Of a DNA stretch of 64,000 nt, positions 16,548 to 25,620 are shown one piece after another; position 1 is the stretch's first letter, and every line of letters starts with the position of its first letter. The notes under the pieces are model-generated. The model saw only the letters and a program-made list of their open reading frames with translations. It ran no database searches and was not told the origin of the DNA. The position numbers and the translations under genes were made by a program. This stretch comes from CAYQJL01 sp964573295 (GTDB lineage Bacteria; Eisenbacteria; RBG-16-71-46; CAIMUX01; WJJG01), in assembly GCA_964573295.1 (NCBI GenBank), contig CAZNJE010000017.1, positions 1 through 64,000 of the forward strand. Direction: 5' to 3'.

Positions 16548-18986
16548 ATGGACAAAGACAGTGATATGGTCATGCACGAGGACTCGTCCCAGCGCGACGA
16601 GATCAATCTACAGAACGATGCGAGCAGCCCGCAGATTGCGAACAAGTCAGAGGATTCGAGCAACGCAGAAGATCCGAACAACCTAGAAGATGTGAACAGG
16701 TCGCAGGATTCCAACATGTCGCAAGATGGGAATACGTCGCAGGATCGGAACATGTCACAGGATCCGAACAGGTCGGACGATATCAATGACTCGGCCGATG
16801 CAAGCACCTCGGAGAACGGGAATCGTTCGAATGGTCAGGCCACGTCCCCGCCGCCCCCGCCAAACGCACCCGAATCCTCGTCGCGCGATGTGCCCGAGGA
16901 GCTCGTTCCCATTCTAGAGGGCAACGCGAATCGCCGGGATGTCGAGGTGAGCGATTACGCCGCCAAGGACATTCAGGTCCTGAAGGGACTCGACGGCGTC
17001 CGCCTCCGGCCGAGCATGTACATCGGCAGCACATCCTCGCGGGGGTTGCACCACCTCGTCTACGAGGTCGTCGACAACTCGATTGACGAGGCCCTCGCTG
17101 GGGTCTGCGATCGCATCGTCGTGGTCTTGCACGAAGACGGCACCGTGAGCGTGGACGATAACGGTCGCGGCATCCCGACCGATATCCACGAGGAACAGGG
17201 CCGCCCGGCTCTCGAGGTCGTGATGACCATGCTGCACGCGGGCGGCAAGTTCGACCGACGTACCTACAAGGTATCTGGCGGTCTGCACGGCGTGGGTGTA
17301 TCGGTCGTCAATGCTCTGTCCTCATGGATGACGGCCACCGTCCACCAGAAGGGCGCGATCTTCCAGCAGCGCTATGAGCGCGGCCATGTGGTCACGGACA
17401 TGGAGATCATCGGCAACACCAGCCGACGGGGAACGGTGATTCGGTTCCAGCCGGATCCGGAGATCTTCGACGAGACCGAGTTCAAGTACGACACGATCGC
17501 CTATCGCCTTCGCGAGCTCGCCTTCCTGAACCGCGGCATCACGATCGTCTTGCGCGACGAACGCGAGGGTCGGGCCTTACCCCCGCCGATCGAGACCGGT
17601 CCCGAGGGCCTGGTCGATACCGCCGAGGATCTGGAAGATCTGAAGGCGGCTCGTCAAGAAGAGAAACAGGCGCAAGCGTCCGGTGGGGACGCCAAGAAGC
17701 CGGGCGAAGTCGTTCGCGAAGATGTTTTTCACTATGATGGAGGCCTCAACGAGTTCGTTGCTTTTCTGAACGAGGGCAAGACCTCCTTGCATCCGGATCC
17801 GATCTTCACGACTCGGGAGCGTGAAGGCTTTGCGCTCGAGCTCTCGATGCAGTATACCGACGCCTACGACGAATCCATCTACTCCTACGTCAATAACATC
17901 AACACGATCGAGGGCGGATCCCATCTGGTCGGCTTCAAAGCCGCTCTGACCCGTAGCTTGAACAACTTCGCCTTGAAGAACGGACTCATCAAGGACGATC
18001 GCATCAGCTTGAGCGGGGAGGATGTGCGCGAAGGTCTGACGGCTGTTCTCAGCGTCAAACTGTCGGATCCGCAGTTCGAGGGGCAGACCAAGACCAAGCT
18101 GGGCAACAGCGAGGTCAAGGGTCAGGTGGAGTCGATCATTGGCGAAGATCTGGCCGACTTCCTCGAGAACCATGAAGCCATCGCGCGGACGATCATCGAG
18201 AAGACGTTGAGTGCCGCCCGGGCACGCGCCGCCGCGCGGAAAGCGCGAGAACTCGCGCGACGCAAGAGCCTGCTGGATGGTGCGTCATTGCCGGGTAAGT
18301 TGGCCGACTGCTCCGAGCGCAACCCGGAGCGCGCCGAGCTCTTCATCGTCGAGGGGGATTCGGCCGGGGGCAGCGCGAAGCAGGGCCGCAACCGCCGGTT
18401 CCAGGCCATCCTGCCGCTGCGCGGCAAAATCCTCAATGTCCAGAAGGCTCGCCTGGACCGGGCGCTGGCCAGCGAAGAAATCCGGACGTTGATCACCGCG
18501 ATCGGAACTGGGTTCGGCAAGGAAGAATTCGATATCAGCAAGGTTCGTTACGGCAAGATCATCATCATGACCGACGCCGATGTCGATGGCGCCCACATCC
18601 GCACGCTCCTTCTGACCTTCTTCTACCGTTATATGCGTCCCCTCGTCGATGCCGGCCACATTCATATAGCTCAGCCACCGCTCTACCGCATCAAGAAGGG
18701 CAAGAAGGAGTGGTACTGCTACACGGACGAAGAGCGCGACAAGATTTTCGCGGAAGTTGGCCGCAGCAACTTCATGTTGCAGCGTTACAAGGGCCTCGGC
18801 GAGATGAACCCGGAGCAGCTCTGGGAAACCACGATGAACCCCGACCAGCGTGTTCTCCTGGTGGTGTCGAGCGAAGATGCGGCGGAAGCCGACCGGATCT
18901 TCTCCATCCTCATGGGGGATCAGGTGGAGCCACGGCGCCGTTTCATCGAGGAGAACGCCCTCTTGGTGAAGAATCTGGACATCTAG
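16548..18986 (+). CDS. gyrB: DNA gyrase subunit B with long acidic repeat extension at the N-terminus
   Basis: ATPase subunit of type II topoisomerase. The GHKL ATPase begins at about residue 137 (YAAKDIQVLKGLDGVRLRPS), with EVVDNSIDEALAG and the GGLHGVGVSVVNALS lid; TOPRIM has EGDSAGGSAKQGRNRRFQA and MTDADVDGAHIRTLL; the C-terminus has QRYKGLGEMNPEQLWETTMN. ATG 16548 is supported by AGAGG 8 bases upstream and by the 4-bp gap to dciA. About 135 residues precede the usual N-terminus. They are Asn/Ser/Asp/Gln-rich with 6-residue units (NMSQDx) and a Pro run. The catalytic core is intact, so the extension is probably a disordered tail. The true start could also be further in, but no good site was seen. 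Confidence 0.95.
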   Translation: MDKDSDMVMHEDSSQRDEINLQNDASSPQIANKSEDSSNAEDPNNLEDVNRSQDSNMSQDGNTSQDRNMSQDPNRSDDINDSADASTSENGNRSNGQATSPPPPPNAPESSSRDVPEELVPILEGNANRRDVEVSDYAAKDIQVLKGLDGVRLRPSMYIGSTSSRGLHHLVYEVVDNSIDEALAGVCDRIVVVLHEDGTVSVDDNGRGIPTDIHEEQGRPALEVVMTMLHAGGKFDRRTYKVSGGLHGVGVSVVNALSSWMTATVHQKGAIFQQRYERGHVVTDMEIIGNTSRRGTVIRFQPDPEIFDETEFKYDTIAYRLRELAFLNRGITIVLRDEREGRALPPPIETGPEGLVDTAEDLEDLKAARQEEKQAQASGGDAKKPGEVVREDVFHYDGGLNEFVAFLNEGKTSLHPDPIFTTREREGFALELSMQYTDAYDESIYSYVNNINTIEGGSHLVGFKAALTRSLNNFALKNGLIKDDRISLSGEDVREGLTAVLSVKLSDPQFEGQTKTKLGNSEVKGQVESIIGEDLADFLENHEAIARTIIEKTLSAARARAAARKARELARRKSLLDGASLPGKLADCSERNPERAELFIVEGDSAGGSAKQGRNRRFQAILPLRGKILNVQKARLDRALASEEIRTLITAIGTGFGKEEFDISKVRYGKIIIMTDADVDGAHIRTLLLTFFYRYMRPLVDAGHIHIAQPPLYRIKKGKKEWYCYTDEERDKIFAEVGRSNFMLQRYKGLGEMNPEQLWETTMNPDQRVLLVVSSEDAAEADRIFSILMGDQVEPRRRFIEENALLVKNLDI
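16647..16823. repeat. In-frame 15/18-bp repeats in the gyrB N-terminal extension
   Basis: Degenerate tandem units encode SxDxN and NMSQDx repeats (for example AACATGTCGCAAGATGGG followed by related 18-base copies near 16712-16780). Multiples of three keep the frame. Confidence 0.7.
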
Positions 18987-19075
18987 AGGGAACGATGGAC
19001 GAGTTTCGCGACCGCGGTGAATCAAACCGATGGCGCGACCTCGGATAGCAGCATGACCGAAAGAAGGTGATCAGG

Positions 19076-21532
19076 ATGGATTCACCCAACGAAAGAATCC
19101 TACCCGTCCTCATCGAAGACGAGATGAAGAGCAGCTACATCGATTACTCGATGAGTGTCATCGTCTCGCGTGCTCTGCCGGATGCGCGCGACGGACTCAA
19201 GCCCGTCCAGCGGCGCATCCTGGTCGCGATGAACGATCTCAATCTCCGCCACGACCGACCCTATCGCAAATCGGCGAAGATCACCGGAGACGTGACGGGC
19301 AACTACCACCCGCACGGTACCGCGGCCGCCTACGATACCATGGCCCGCCTGGCCCAGGATTTTTCACTTCGTTACCCCCTGGTCAACGGGCAAGGCAACT
19401 TCGGATCGATCGACGGCGACTCCCCCGCGGCCGAGCGCTACACCGAGGCGCGGCTGCAGCGCTACTCCGAAGAGCTTCTGGCGGATCTGGATAAGGAAAC
19501 CGTCGACTTCCGGCCGAACTACGATGAGACGCGTGAAGAGCCGGTCGTTCTGCCGGCGAAGAATCCCAACTTGCTGGTGAACGGTTCTTCGGGCATCGCG
19601 GTGGGGATGGCGACCAATATTCCGCCGCACAATCTTCAGGAGGTGTGCGAGGCGATCAAAATCGTCATCGACAATCCCGACGCTTCCCTCGATGAGTTGA
19701 TGCAACACGTTCAGGGTCCAGACTTCCCCACCGGCGGCATTATCCAGGGAACCGCCGGGATTCGGCAGTGCTACGAGACCGGCCGCGGACTCATCACCGT
19801 GCGGGCGCGGGCGACGATCGAAGAAGACAAGAACGGCAAGCCATTCATTCTGGTGACCGAGATTCCCTATCAGGTGAACAAGGCATCCCTGCTCGAACGA
19901 ATCGCCGGTCTGGTCAAGTCGGGGACCATCAGTGGCATCTCCGATCTACGTGACGAGTCCGATCGGGAGGGCATGCGCGTTGTCATCGAGTTGCGGCGCG
20001 ATTCCCAGCCGAGGGTGGTGCTCAATCAGCTTTACAAGCACACGCAGATGCAGACGACCTTTGGAGCCAACTTGCTCGCCCTGCTCGAGAACCGGCCCAA
20101 GACATTTTCGCTGCGGGGACTCTGCCAGGCCTACGTCGACCACCGCATAGAGGTCATCACTCGCCGCACGCAATACGACCTCAAGCAGGCTGAAGCGAAG
20201 GCGCACATCCTCGAGGGGTTGAAGAAGGCGCTCGATCAGATCGACGCCGTCATCACCTTGATTCGCAGTTCAAAGACGGCCGAGGAAGCACGCCAGGGCT
20301 TGATGATGAACTTCTCTCTCAGCGAGAAGCAGGCCCAGGCGATACTCGAGATGCGGCTGCAGCGGTTGGTGGGCCTTGAGCGCCAGAAGGTTGAAGAGGA
20401 CTATCTGGCCACCATCAAGCACATCGAGGAGCTCAAGAGCATCCTGGCGAGTCGGGAGCGGGTGCTAGGCATCATCAAGGACGATCTCGATGAGGTGTCC
20501 GAGCGTTTCGGCGATGAACGCCGCACCGAGATCGTGCCCTACGAGGGGGAGATCGACCTCGAGGATCTGATCCCGCGCGAAGACATGATCATCACGATCA
20601 GCCACCGGGGATATATCAAGCGGGTGCCGGTCAATACCTACCGTAGCCAACGACGTGGGGGTCGCGGGTTGTCGGGGGCCAAGACCCGGGAAGAGGATTT
20701 CGTCGAGCATCTCTTCGTGGCCAATACCCACAGCTACATCCTCTTCTTCAGCAACAAGGGACGATGCTACTGGCTGAAGGTCTACAACGCACCGCTGGGC
20801 ACGCGGACCTCGAAGGGCAAGTCGATCCTGAATCTGATTCAGTTCCAGCCCGAGGAACGTATCGCATCCTACGCCTTGGTCGATGTTTTCGATGAGGATC
20901 GTTTCGTCGTGCTGGCCACGCGGAAGGGCAAGATCAAGAAGACGTCCCTGTCGGGATTCAGCAATCCGCGCCGCACCGGAATTTGGGCCATTCATCTGGA
21001 GGAGGACGATGAGCTCATCGGGACCTCGCTCACGAGCGGCCATTCCGATGTGGTGCTCGCCAAGCGGAGCGGAAAGGCCATCCGTTTCTCCGAGGACAAG
21101 GTGCGTCCGATGGGCCGCAATGCGGCGGGCGTGCGCGGTGTGACGCTCGAGGCCGAGGACGACGCCGTCGTGGGCATGGTGTGCGTGACCGATCCGGAAG
21201 CCACCTTGCTGGTCGTGACGAGGAACGGATTCGGAAAGCGAAGCAAGTTGGAAGATTACCGGATCACCAACCGTGGGGGCCGGGGGATCATCACCCTCAA
21301 GGTTACGAAGCGGAACGGTCCACTGGTTTCGATCAAGTGTGTGGATGACGAGGACGAGGTGATGCTCAATACCTCGAGCGGGATCGTCATCCGTCTCAAG
21401 ATGAAACCGGTCTCGGTTATCGGGCGGGCCACCCAGGGCGTCAAGCTGATCGATCTTCGCGAGGAAGACAGCGTCACGGACGTGGCAAGAATCGTGACCT
21501 CGAGCGAAGAAGAAAAAGAAACGGAGGGCTGA
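19076..21532 (+). CDS. gyrA: DNA gyrase subunit A
   Basis: Breaks and rejoins DNA in the gyrase tetramer. The catalytic Tyr is Y122 in AERYTEARL and the winged-helix region reads NYHPHGTAAAYDTMARLAQD. Numbering matches E. coli: the quinolone-contact positions are T82, A83 and D87, so Ser83 is naturally Ala. The six-bladed C-terminal domain contains the GyrA box QRRGGRG and repeated FGKRSKLEDY-like blades, with an acidic end. ATG 19076 has AAGG 8 bases upstream; a GTG three codons earlier is less likely. A 17-codon frame (18995-19048) with its own GAGGG site lies in the gyrB-gyrA gap; I do not call it a gene. Length 818 is normal. Confidence 0.96.
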   Translation: MDSPNERILPVLIEDEMKSSYIDYSMSVIVSRALPDARDGLKPVQRRILVAMNDLNLRHDRPYRKSAKITGDVTGNYHPHGTAAAYDTMARLAQDFSLRYPLVNGQGNFGSIDGDSPAAERYTEARLQRYSEELLADLDKETVDFRPNYDETREEPVVLPAKNPNLLVNGSSGIAVGMATNIPPHNLQEVCEAIKIVIDNPDASLDELMQHVQGPDFPTGGIIQGTAGIRQCYETGRGLITVRARATIEEDKNGKPFILVTEIPYQVNKASLLERIAGLVKSGTISGISDLRDESDREGMRVVIELRRDSQPRVVLNQLYKHTQMQTTFGANLLALLENRPKTFSLRGLCQAYVDHRIEVITRRTQYDLKQAEAKAHILEGLKKALDQIDAVITLIRSSKTAEEARQGLMMNFSLSEKQAQAILEMRLQRLVGLERQKVEEDYLATIKHIEELKSILASRERVLGIIKDDLDEVSERFGDERRTEIVPYEGEIDLEDLIPREDMIITISHRGYIKRVPVNTYRSQRRGGRGLSGAKTREEDFVEHLFVANTHSYILFFSNKGRCYWLKVYNAPLGTRTSKGKSILNLIQFQPEERIASYALVDVFDEDRFVVLATRKGKIKKTSLSGFSNPRRTGIWAIHLEEDDELIGTSLTSGHSDVVLAKRSGKAIRFSEDKVRPMGRNAAGVRGVTLEAEDDAVVGMVCVTDPEATLLVVTRNGFGKRSKLEDYRITNRGGRGIITLKVTKRNGPLVSIKCVDDEDEVMLNTSSGIVIRLKMKPVSVIGRATQGVKLIDLREEDSVTDVARIVTSSEEEKETEG

Positions 21533-21571
21533 TTCCTCCGAGAGTTGTACGGCGTCTTGTCCCAATCCCGC

Positions 21572-21733
21572 CTCCGCGCCCGCGTCCGCGTCCGCGTCCG
21601 CGGCCGGCGGTCAGCCAGCGCGCAGTGAGCGGTTAGCTAGGGTCCAGAGCGTGCGGCTGGCGTGCAGCTGGCGTGCAGTGAAGACTCAGTACCGGGACGG
21701 CCAACCGGGACGGCCAACCGGGACGGCCAGTGG
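21572..21733. repeat. Three short tandem repeats between gyrA and ileS
   Basis: A 6-base array (CGTCCG units, 21580-21605), a 12-base array (GGCGTGCAGCTG type, 21655-21680) and three copies of a 13-base unit (ACCGGGACGGCCA, about 21691-21730). No gene is seen in this 267-bp gap. Confidence 0.8.
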
Positions 21734-21799
21734 ACTTCATGATCGGCGCTTGCCGGGACCGGGCCGTGGAAGAAGGACAACACGGGGAGATTCGAAGGG

Positions 21800-24700
21800 A
21801 TGGGTATGTACGAACCCGTTGACCTGAAAGTGGACTTCATCAAGCAAGAGCATACGATCCTCGATTTCTGGGAGAAGGAGAGGATCTTCGAGAAGCTCTG
21901 CGAACGCAACCGGGGCAAGAAGCACTGGTCCTTCATCGACGGTCCGATGACGGCCAACAACCCCATGGGTGTTCACCACGCATGGGGACGAACCTATAAA
22001 GACTCCTTCCAGCGCTACAAGGCCATGCTGGGCTTCGACCAGAGGTATCAGAACGGCTTTGACTGCCAGGGGCTGTGGCTGGAAGTGGAGACCGAACGGG
22101 AGCTGGGGTTCAACTCCAAGCAGGACATCGAGAATTTCGGTCTCGACAACTTCAGCCGCGCCTGCCGGGCGCGCGTGGAGAAGTACAGCGCCCGGATCGC
22201 CCAGCAGTCGAAGCGGCTCGGTCAATGGATGGACTGGGATAACTCCTACTTCACCATGACCGACAACAACATCGAGAGTATCTGGCACTTCCTGGGTCTT
22301 TGCCAGCAGAAGGGCTGGCTGCGGATGGGTCATCAGGTCATGCCCTGGTGCACGCGCTGCGGTACCTCACTGTCGCAGCATGAACTTTCCGACTCCTACC
22401 AGGACATCGAAGACACCAGCCTCTTCCTGGGATTCCCTTTGATGCCGGGCGCGCGGCGGGCCGGTTCCTGGATGAAGGACCTTCCCGACGGGAAGACAGG
22501 GAGCCGGACACCGGGGGAGAACGAGCGCCTGCTCGTGTGGACAACCACTCCGTGGACCCTGACCTCCAACGTGGCCGCCGCGGTCAATCCGGACCTGCCC
22601 TATGCGAGGGTGGAGTATCAGGGCAAGATCTACTATGCCAGCAGCGGTGTGGTCGACAGCGTTTTCAAGGGAGAGGGCAAGGTTCTCGAAGAGATCCCCG
22701 GCTACGAGATGATCGGTTGGGCCTACGAGGGACCCTTCGACGAACTACCTGCCCAGGCCGAAGTGGAGCATGTCGTGATCGGGTGGGACATGGTAGGCGA
22801 AACCGAGGGGTCGGGTATCGTTCACATCGCACCTGGTTGCGGCGCCGAGGACTGTGAACTCGGAATCCAGTACGGGCTGCCCGCACTCGCGCCACTGGAT
22901 GATCGCGGCATCTATCTAGAGTCCTTCGGATGGCTCGCCGGCCGCGATGTCCACGATGTCGAGAAGCCAATCTTCGAGGAGTTGAAGAAGAAGGGCCTCT
23001 TCGTCCGGGCCGAAACCTACCAGCATCGGTATCCCTTTTGCTGGCGCTGCAAGGACAAGCTCGTCTTCCGGATGGAAAACGAATGGTTCATCCGCTCCGA
23101 CGAGATCCGGCCGCTCATGAAAGAAGCCTCGCGCAAGGTTCGCTGGATCCCCGAGAGCGTCGGGAAACGTTCCCAGGACTGGTACGACAACATGGGCGAC
23201 TGGTGCATCTCTCGTAAGCGCTACTGGGGATTACCGTTGCCATTCTATTTTTGTCCGCAGGGCCACATGACCCTGGTCACCAGCAAGGCGGATCTGCGGG
23301 AGCGGGCGGTTGATCCGGCCATGGTCGACGCGTTGCCGGAGCTGCACCGTCCCTGGATCGACGAGATCAAGATCAAGTGCGCCGAGTGCTCGCAGGAAGC
23401 CACCCGCATCCTGGATGTGGGCGACTGCTGGCTCGATGCGGGCATCGTGGGATTCTCCACCCTCAAGTACTTCGAAGACCGTGAGTACTGGCGCAAGTGG
23501 TTCCCGGCCGAGCTGGTGAGCGAGATGCGCGAGCAGGTGCGGCTCTGGTTCTACGCCATGATGTTCACGGGGGTTACCCTCGAAGGCACGAGCCCGTACC
23601 TCGCCGTCCATAGCTACGAGAAGGTGTTCGACGAGAAGGGCAACCCGATGCACAAGAGCGCCGGGAATGCCATCTGGTTCGATGAAGCCGCCGAGAAGAT
23701 GGGCGCCGACGTGATGCGCTGGGTCTATACCTCGGCCAACCCCAACATCAACCTGCGGTTTGGGTACCACATCGCCGACGACGCCCGGCGGCGGCTCATC
23801 ACCTTGTGGAACGTCTACTCCTTCCTGGTGACCTACGCCGAGTTGGATGAATTCGATCCGGCTACCGACGCCGATCCGGCGAAGGTCGGCCAAAGTCCCA
23901 ATCCGCTGGATCGCTGGATCGTGTCGGCCCTCTACCAGCTCGTGCGCGATATCCGGTCGGGCTTCGAAAACTACGACACGATGATGCCCATGCGAGAGAC
24001 CGACGCCTTCCTCGAGAAGCTCTCGACCTGGTACGTGCGGCGCTCGAGGAGACGCTTCTGGAAGAGCGAGGGAGACCAGGACAAGAAGTGGGCTTACCAC
24101 ACGCTCTACCACGTCATGGTCACCTACTGCCGGGCCCTGGCGCCGATCCTTCCCTTTGTGACGGAGGTCATGTATCGCAATCTCACCGCCCCCGCCCGCA
24201 GTGCGGGTGAGGCGTCCGTACTGCGTCTGGGATGGGAAGGCGCCCCGACGCCCGAGAGCGTGCATCTGACGCCCTATCCCGAGGAGCGTCCCGAGCTAGT
24301 CGACGAACAGCTCAACGATGCCATGGATTTCGTCCTGCGCGCCGTCAGCCTCGGGCGGGCGGCCCGGGAGAAGGCGCGTGTCAAGGTGCGCCAACCTCTC
24401 GGGAAACTGTGGCTCGTGCCCATGGAGGGCAAGCTGCCCTTCGCCGACCTGGACGCGAGTCTGGCCGAAGACCTGCTCATGCAGATCCGGGAAGAGCTCA
24501 ACGTGAAGCAGATCGACCTGTCGGTCACCGATGCGTCCGAGTTCGGCGAGCAGAAGATCAAGCTCAACTTCCCGGTCCTGGGGAAAAAGTACGGCAAGGC
24601 GATGAAGGAGATTTCCACTCGAGTCAGCGCTGGCGCCTATGAGATCGATCCCGATGGCCGGCTGAAGCTGGAAGGTTACCTGATCGACCCGGACGAGTTC

Positions 24701-25180
24701 GAGCAGGTGTTCGAGGGCAAGGGCGAGCGCTCGCTGGCCCATGACCGCTATACGATGGCCGTGCTGGACACCACCGTGACCGATGAGCTCCGGCTCGAGG
24801 GATGGGCGCGGGAGGTCATCCGGGGCATCCAGGATCTGCGCAAGAAGGCGGACTATCAGGTCGACGATCGGATCGTGCTCTTCTACGAGGCGCCTCCGTC
24901 GCCTCCGTCGGAGGGCGACGGTGCGGGCGCCTCCACTGCCGGAGCATCTGCCGGAGCATCTGCCGGATCGTCTGCCGGGGCGTCCGGCGGAGCATCTGCC
25001 GGGGCGACTGGTGGACCCGATCCCGAGCAGATCATGGGAATGTTCGGTGACTACATCATGAGCGAGACGCTCGCCGATCACATGGAGCCGGGCCGGAATG
25101 AAAGCGCGGACCAGGGCAGTGATGTGAAGCTCGACCGGGATGTCACGATCTGGGTGGGGGTCAAAAAGGTAGGCAGCTAG
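21800..25180 (+). CDS. ileS: Isoleucine-tRNA ligase
   Basis: Class Ia synthetase charging tRNA-Ile. The HIGH-region equivalent is NNPMGVHHAWGRTYKD (53-68), the editing domain has WTTTPWTLTSNVAAAVNPD, and a zinc-type pair CTRCGTS occurs. The KMSKS equivalent reads GNPMHKSAGN (about 613-622), with the first Lys and the first Ser replaced. The anticodon-binding domain and a DUF5915-like C-terminal segment follow. This variant of the catalytic loop occurs in a divergent IleRS lineage, to my knowledge. An inserted run of (G)ASAG units at about 1031-1073 lies near the C-terminus. 1126 residues; the ATG at 21800 follows a weak site (GGGATTCGAAGGG) with a tRNA-ligase-like N-terminus. Confidence 0.93.
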   Translation: MGMYEPVDLKVDFIKQEHTILDFWEKERIFEKLCERNRGKKHWSFIDGPMTANNPMGVHHAWGRTYKDSFQRYKAMLGFDQRYQNGFDCQGLWLEVETERELGFNSKQDIENFGLDNFSRACRARVEKYSARIAQQSKRLGQWMDWDNSYFTMTDNNIESIWHFLGLCQQKGWLRMGHQVMPWCTRCGTSLSQHELSDSYQDIEDTSLFLGFPLMPGARRAGSWMKDLPDGKTGSRTPGENERLLVWTTTPWTLTSNVAAAVNPDLPYARVEYQGKIYYASSGVVDSVFKGEGKVLEEIPGYEMIGWAYEGPFDELPAQAEVEHVVIGWDMVGETEGSGIVHIAPGCGAEDCELGIQYGLPALAPLDDRGIYLESFGWLAGRDVHDVEKPIFEELKKKGLFVRAETYQHRYPFCWRCKDKLVFRMENEWFIRSDEIRPLMKEASRKVRWIPESVGKRSQDWYDNMGDWCISRKRYWGLPLPFYFCPQGHMTLVTSKADLRERAVDPAMVDALPELHRPWIDEIKIKCAECSQEATRILDVGDCWLDAGIVGFSTLKYFEDREYWRKWFPAELVSEMREQVRLWFYAMMFTGVTLEGTSPYLAVHSYEKVFDEKGNPMHKSAGNAIWFDEAAEKMGADVMRWVYTSANPNINLRFGYHIADDARRRLITLWNVYSFLVTYAELDEFDPATDADPAKVGQSPNPLDRWIVSALYQLVRDIRSGFENYDTMMPMRETDAFLEKLSTWYVRRSRRRFWKSEGDQDKKWAYHTLYHVMVTYCRALAPILPFVTEVMYRNLTAPARSAGEASVLRLGWEGAPTPESVHLTPYPEERPELVDEQLNDAMDFVLRAVSLGRAAREKARVKVRQPLGKLWLVPMEGKLPFADLDASLAEDLLMQIREELNVKQIDLSVTDASEFGEQKIKLNFPVLGKKYGKAMKEISTRVSAGAYEIDPDGRLKLEGYLIDPDEFEQVFEGKGERSLAHDRYTMAVLDTTVTDELRLEGWAREVIRGIQDLRKKADYQVDDRIVLFYEAPPSPPSEGDGAGASTAGASAGASAGSSAGASGGASAGATGGPDPEQIMGMFGDYIMSETLADHMEPGRNESADQGSDVKLDRDVTIWVGVKKVGS
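24891..25017. repeat. In-frame 12-bp repeats in ileS
   Basis: Tandem GCATCTGCCGGA units and variants encode GASA repeats within the C-terminal domain of IleRS, between the segments VLFYEAPP and PDPEQIMGMF that flank it. Confidence 0.8.
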
Positions 25181-25214
25181 GATCGGCGTGGGGGAAACCG
25201 CGTTGCCAGCCCCC

Positions 25215-25380
25215 GTGGCCAAGCGAGTCCGAGCCCGAGTCCATGTCCGAGCCCGAGCTCGTGTCCGTGTCCGTGCCCGTGCCCGTGCCCGAGCCCGTGC
25301 CCGAGCCCGAGCCCGTGCCCGAGCCCGAGCCCGCGCCCGAGCTCGTGCCTGTACCCGAGCCCGCGCCGGCACCGGTGGCC
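25215..25380. repeat. Hexanucleotide array downstream of ileS
   Basis: About 27 consecutive 6-base units of the type CGAGCC / CGTGCC / CGTGTC fill the region after the ileS stop. All six frames stay open through it because of the repeat, which creates spurious reading frames. The remainder of the 440-bp gap to the next gene shows nothing else, apart from an AT-richer stretch at 25535-25570 that may hold a promoter. Confidence 0.85.
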
Positions 25381-25620
25381 GCGCCCCAGTAGCTTGGGTC
25401 TGCGGGGGGTCGGAGCGAAGCCGCGAGCCTTCGCCGTGGGCGGGATCGAAGCTATCAGCGTTTGCCTGCTGGATTCCGTCATTGAATCCTGCTGATCCGG
25501 TTGTGGAAGCGTCGTGAAACCGTCATCCTCGCAATCGAATTTCTTTATGTACTTTGAGGCAACTTATTCTTTGAGATCGCTGGCGTCCATCGCGATATCG
25601 AGTCCCCTACGGAGGCCGCC

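Noticed and set aside
23231..24265. 344-codon minus-strand frame inside ileS
   Set aside because: Shadow of the IleRS gene in a GC-rich region; it has no family match or ribosome site.
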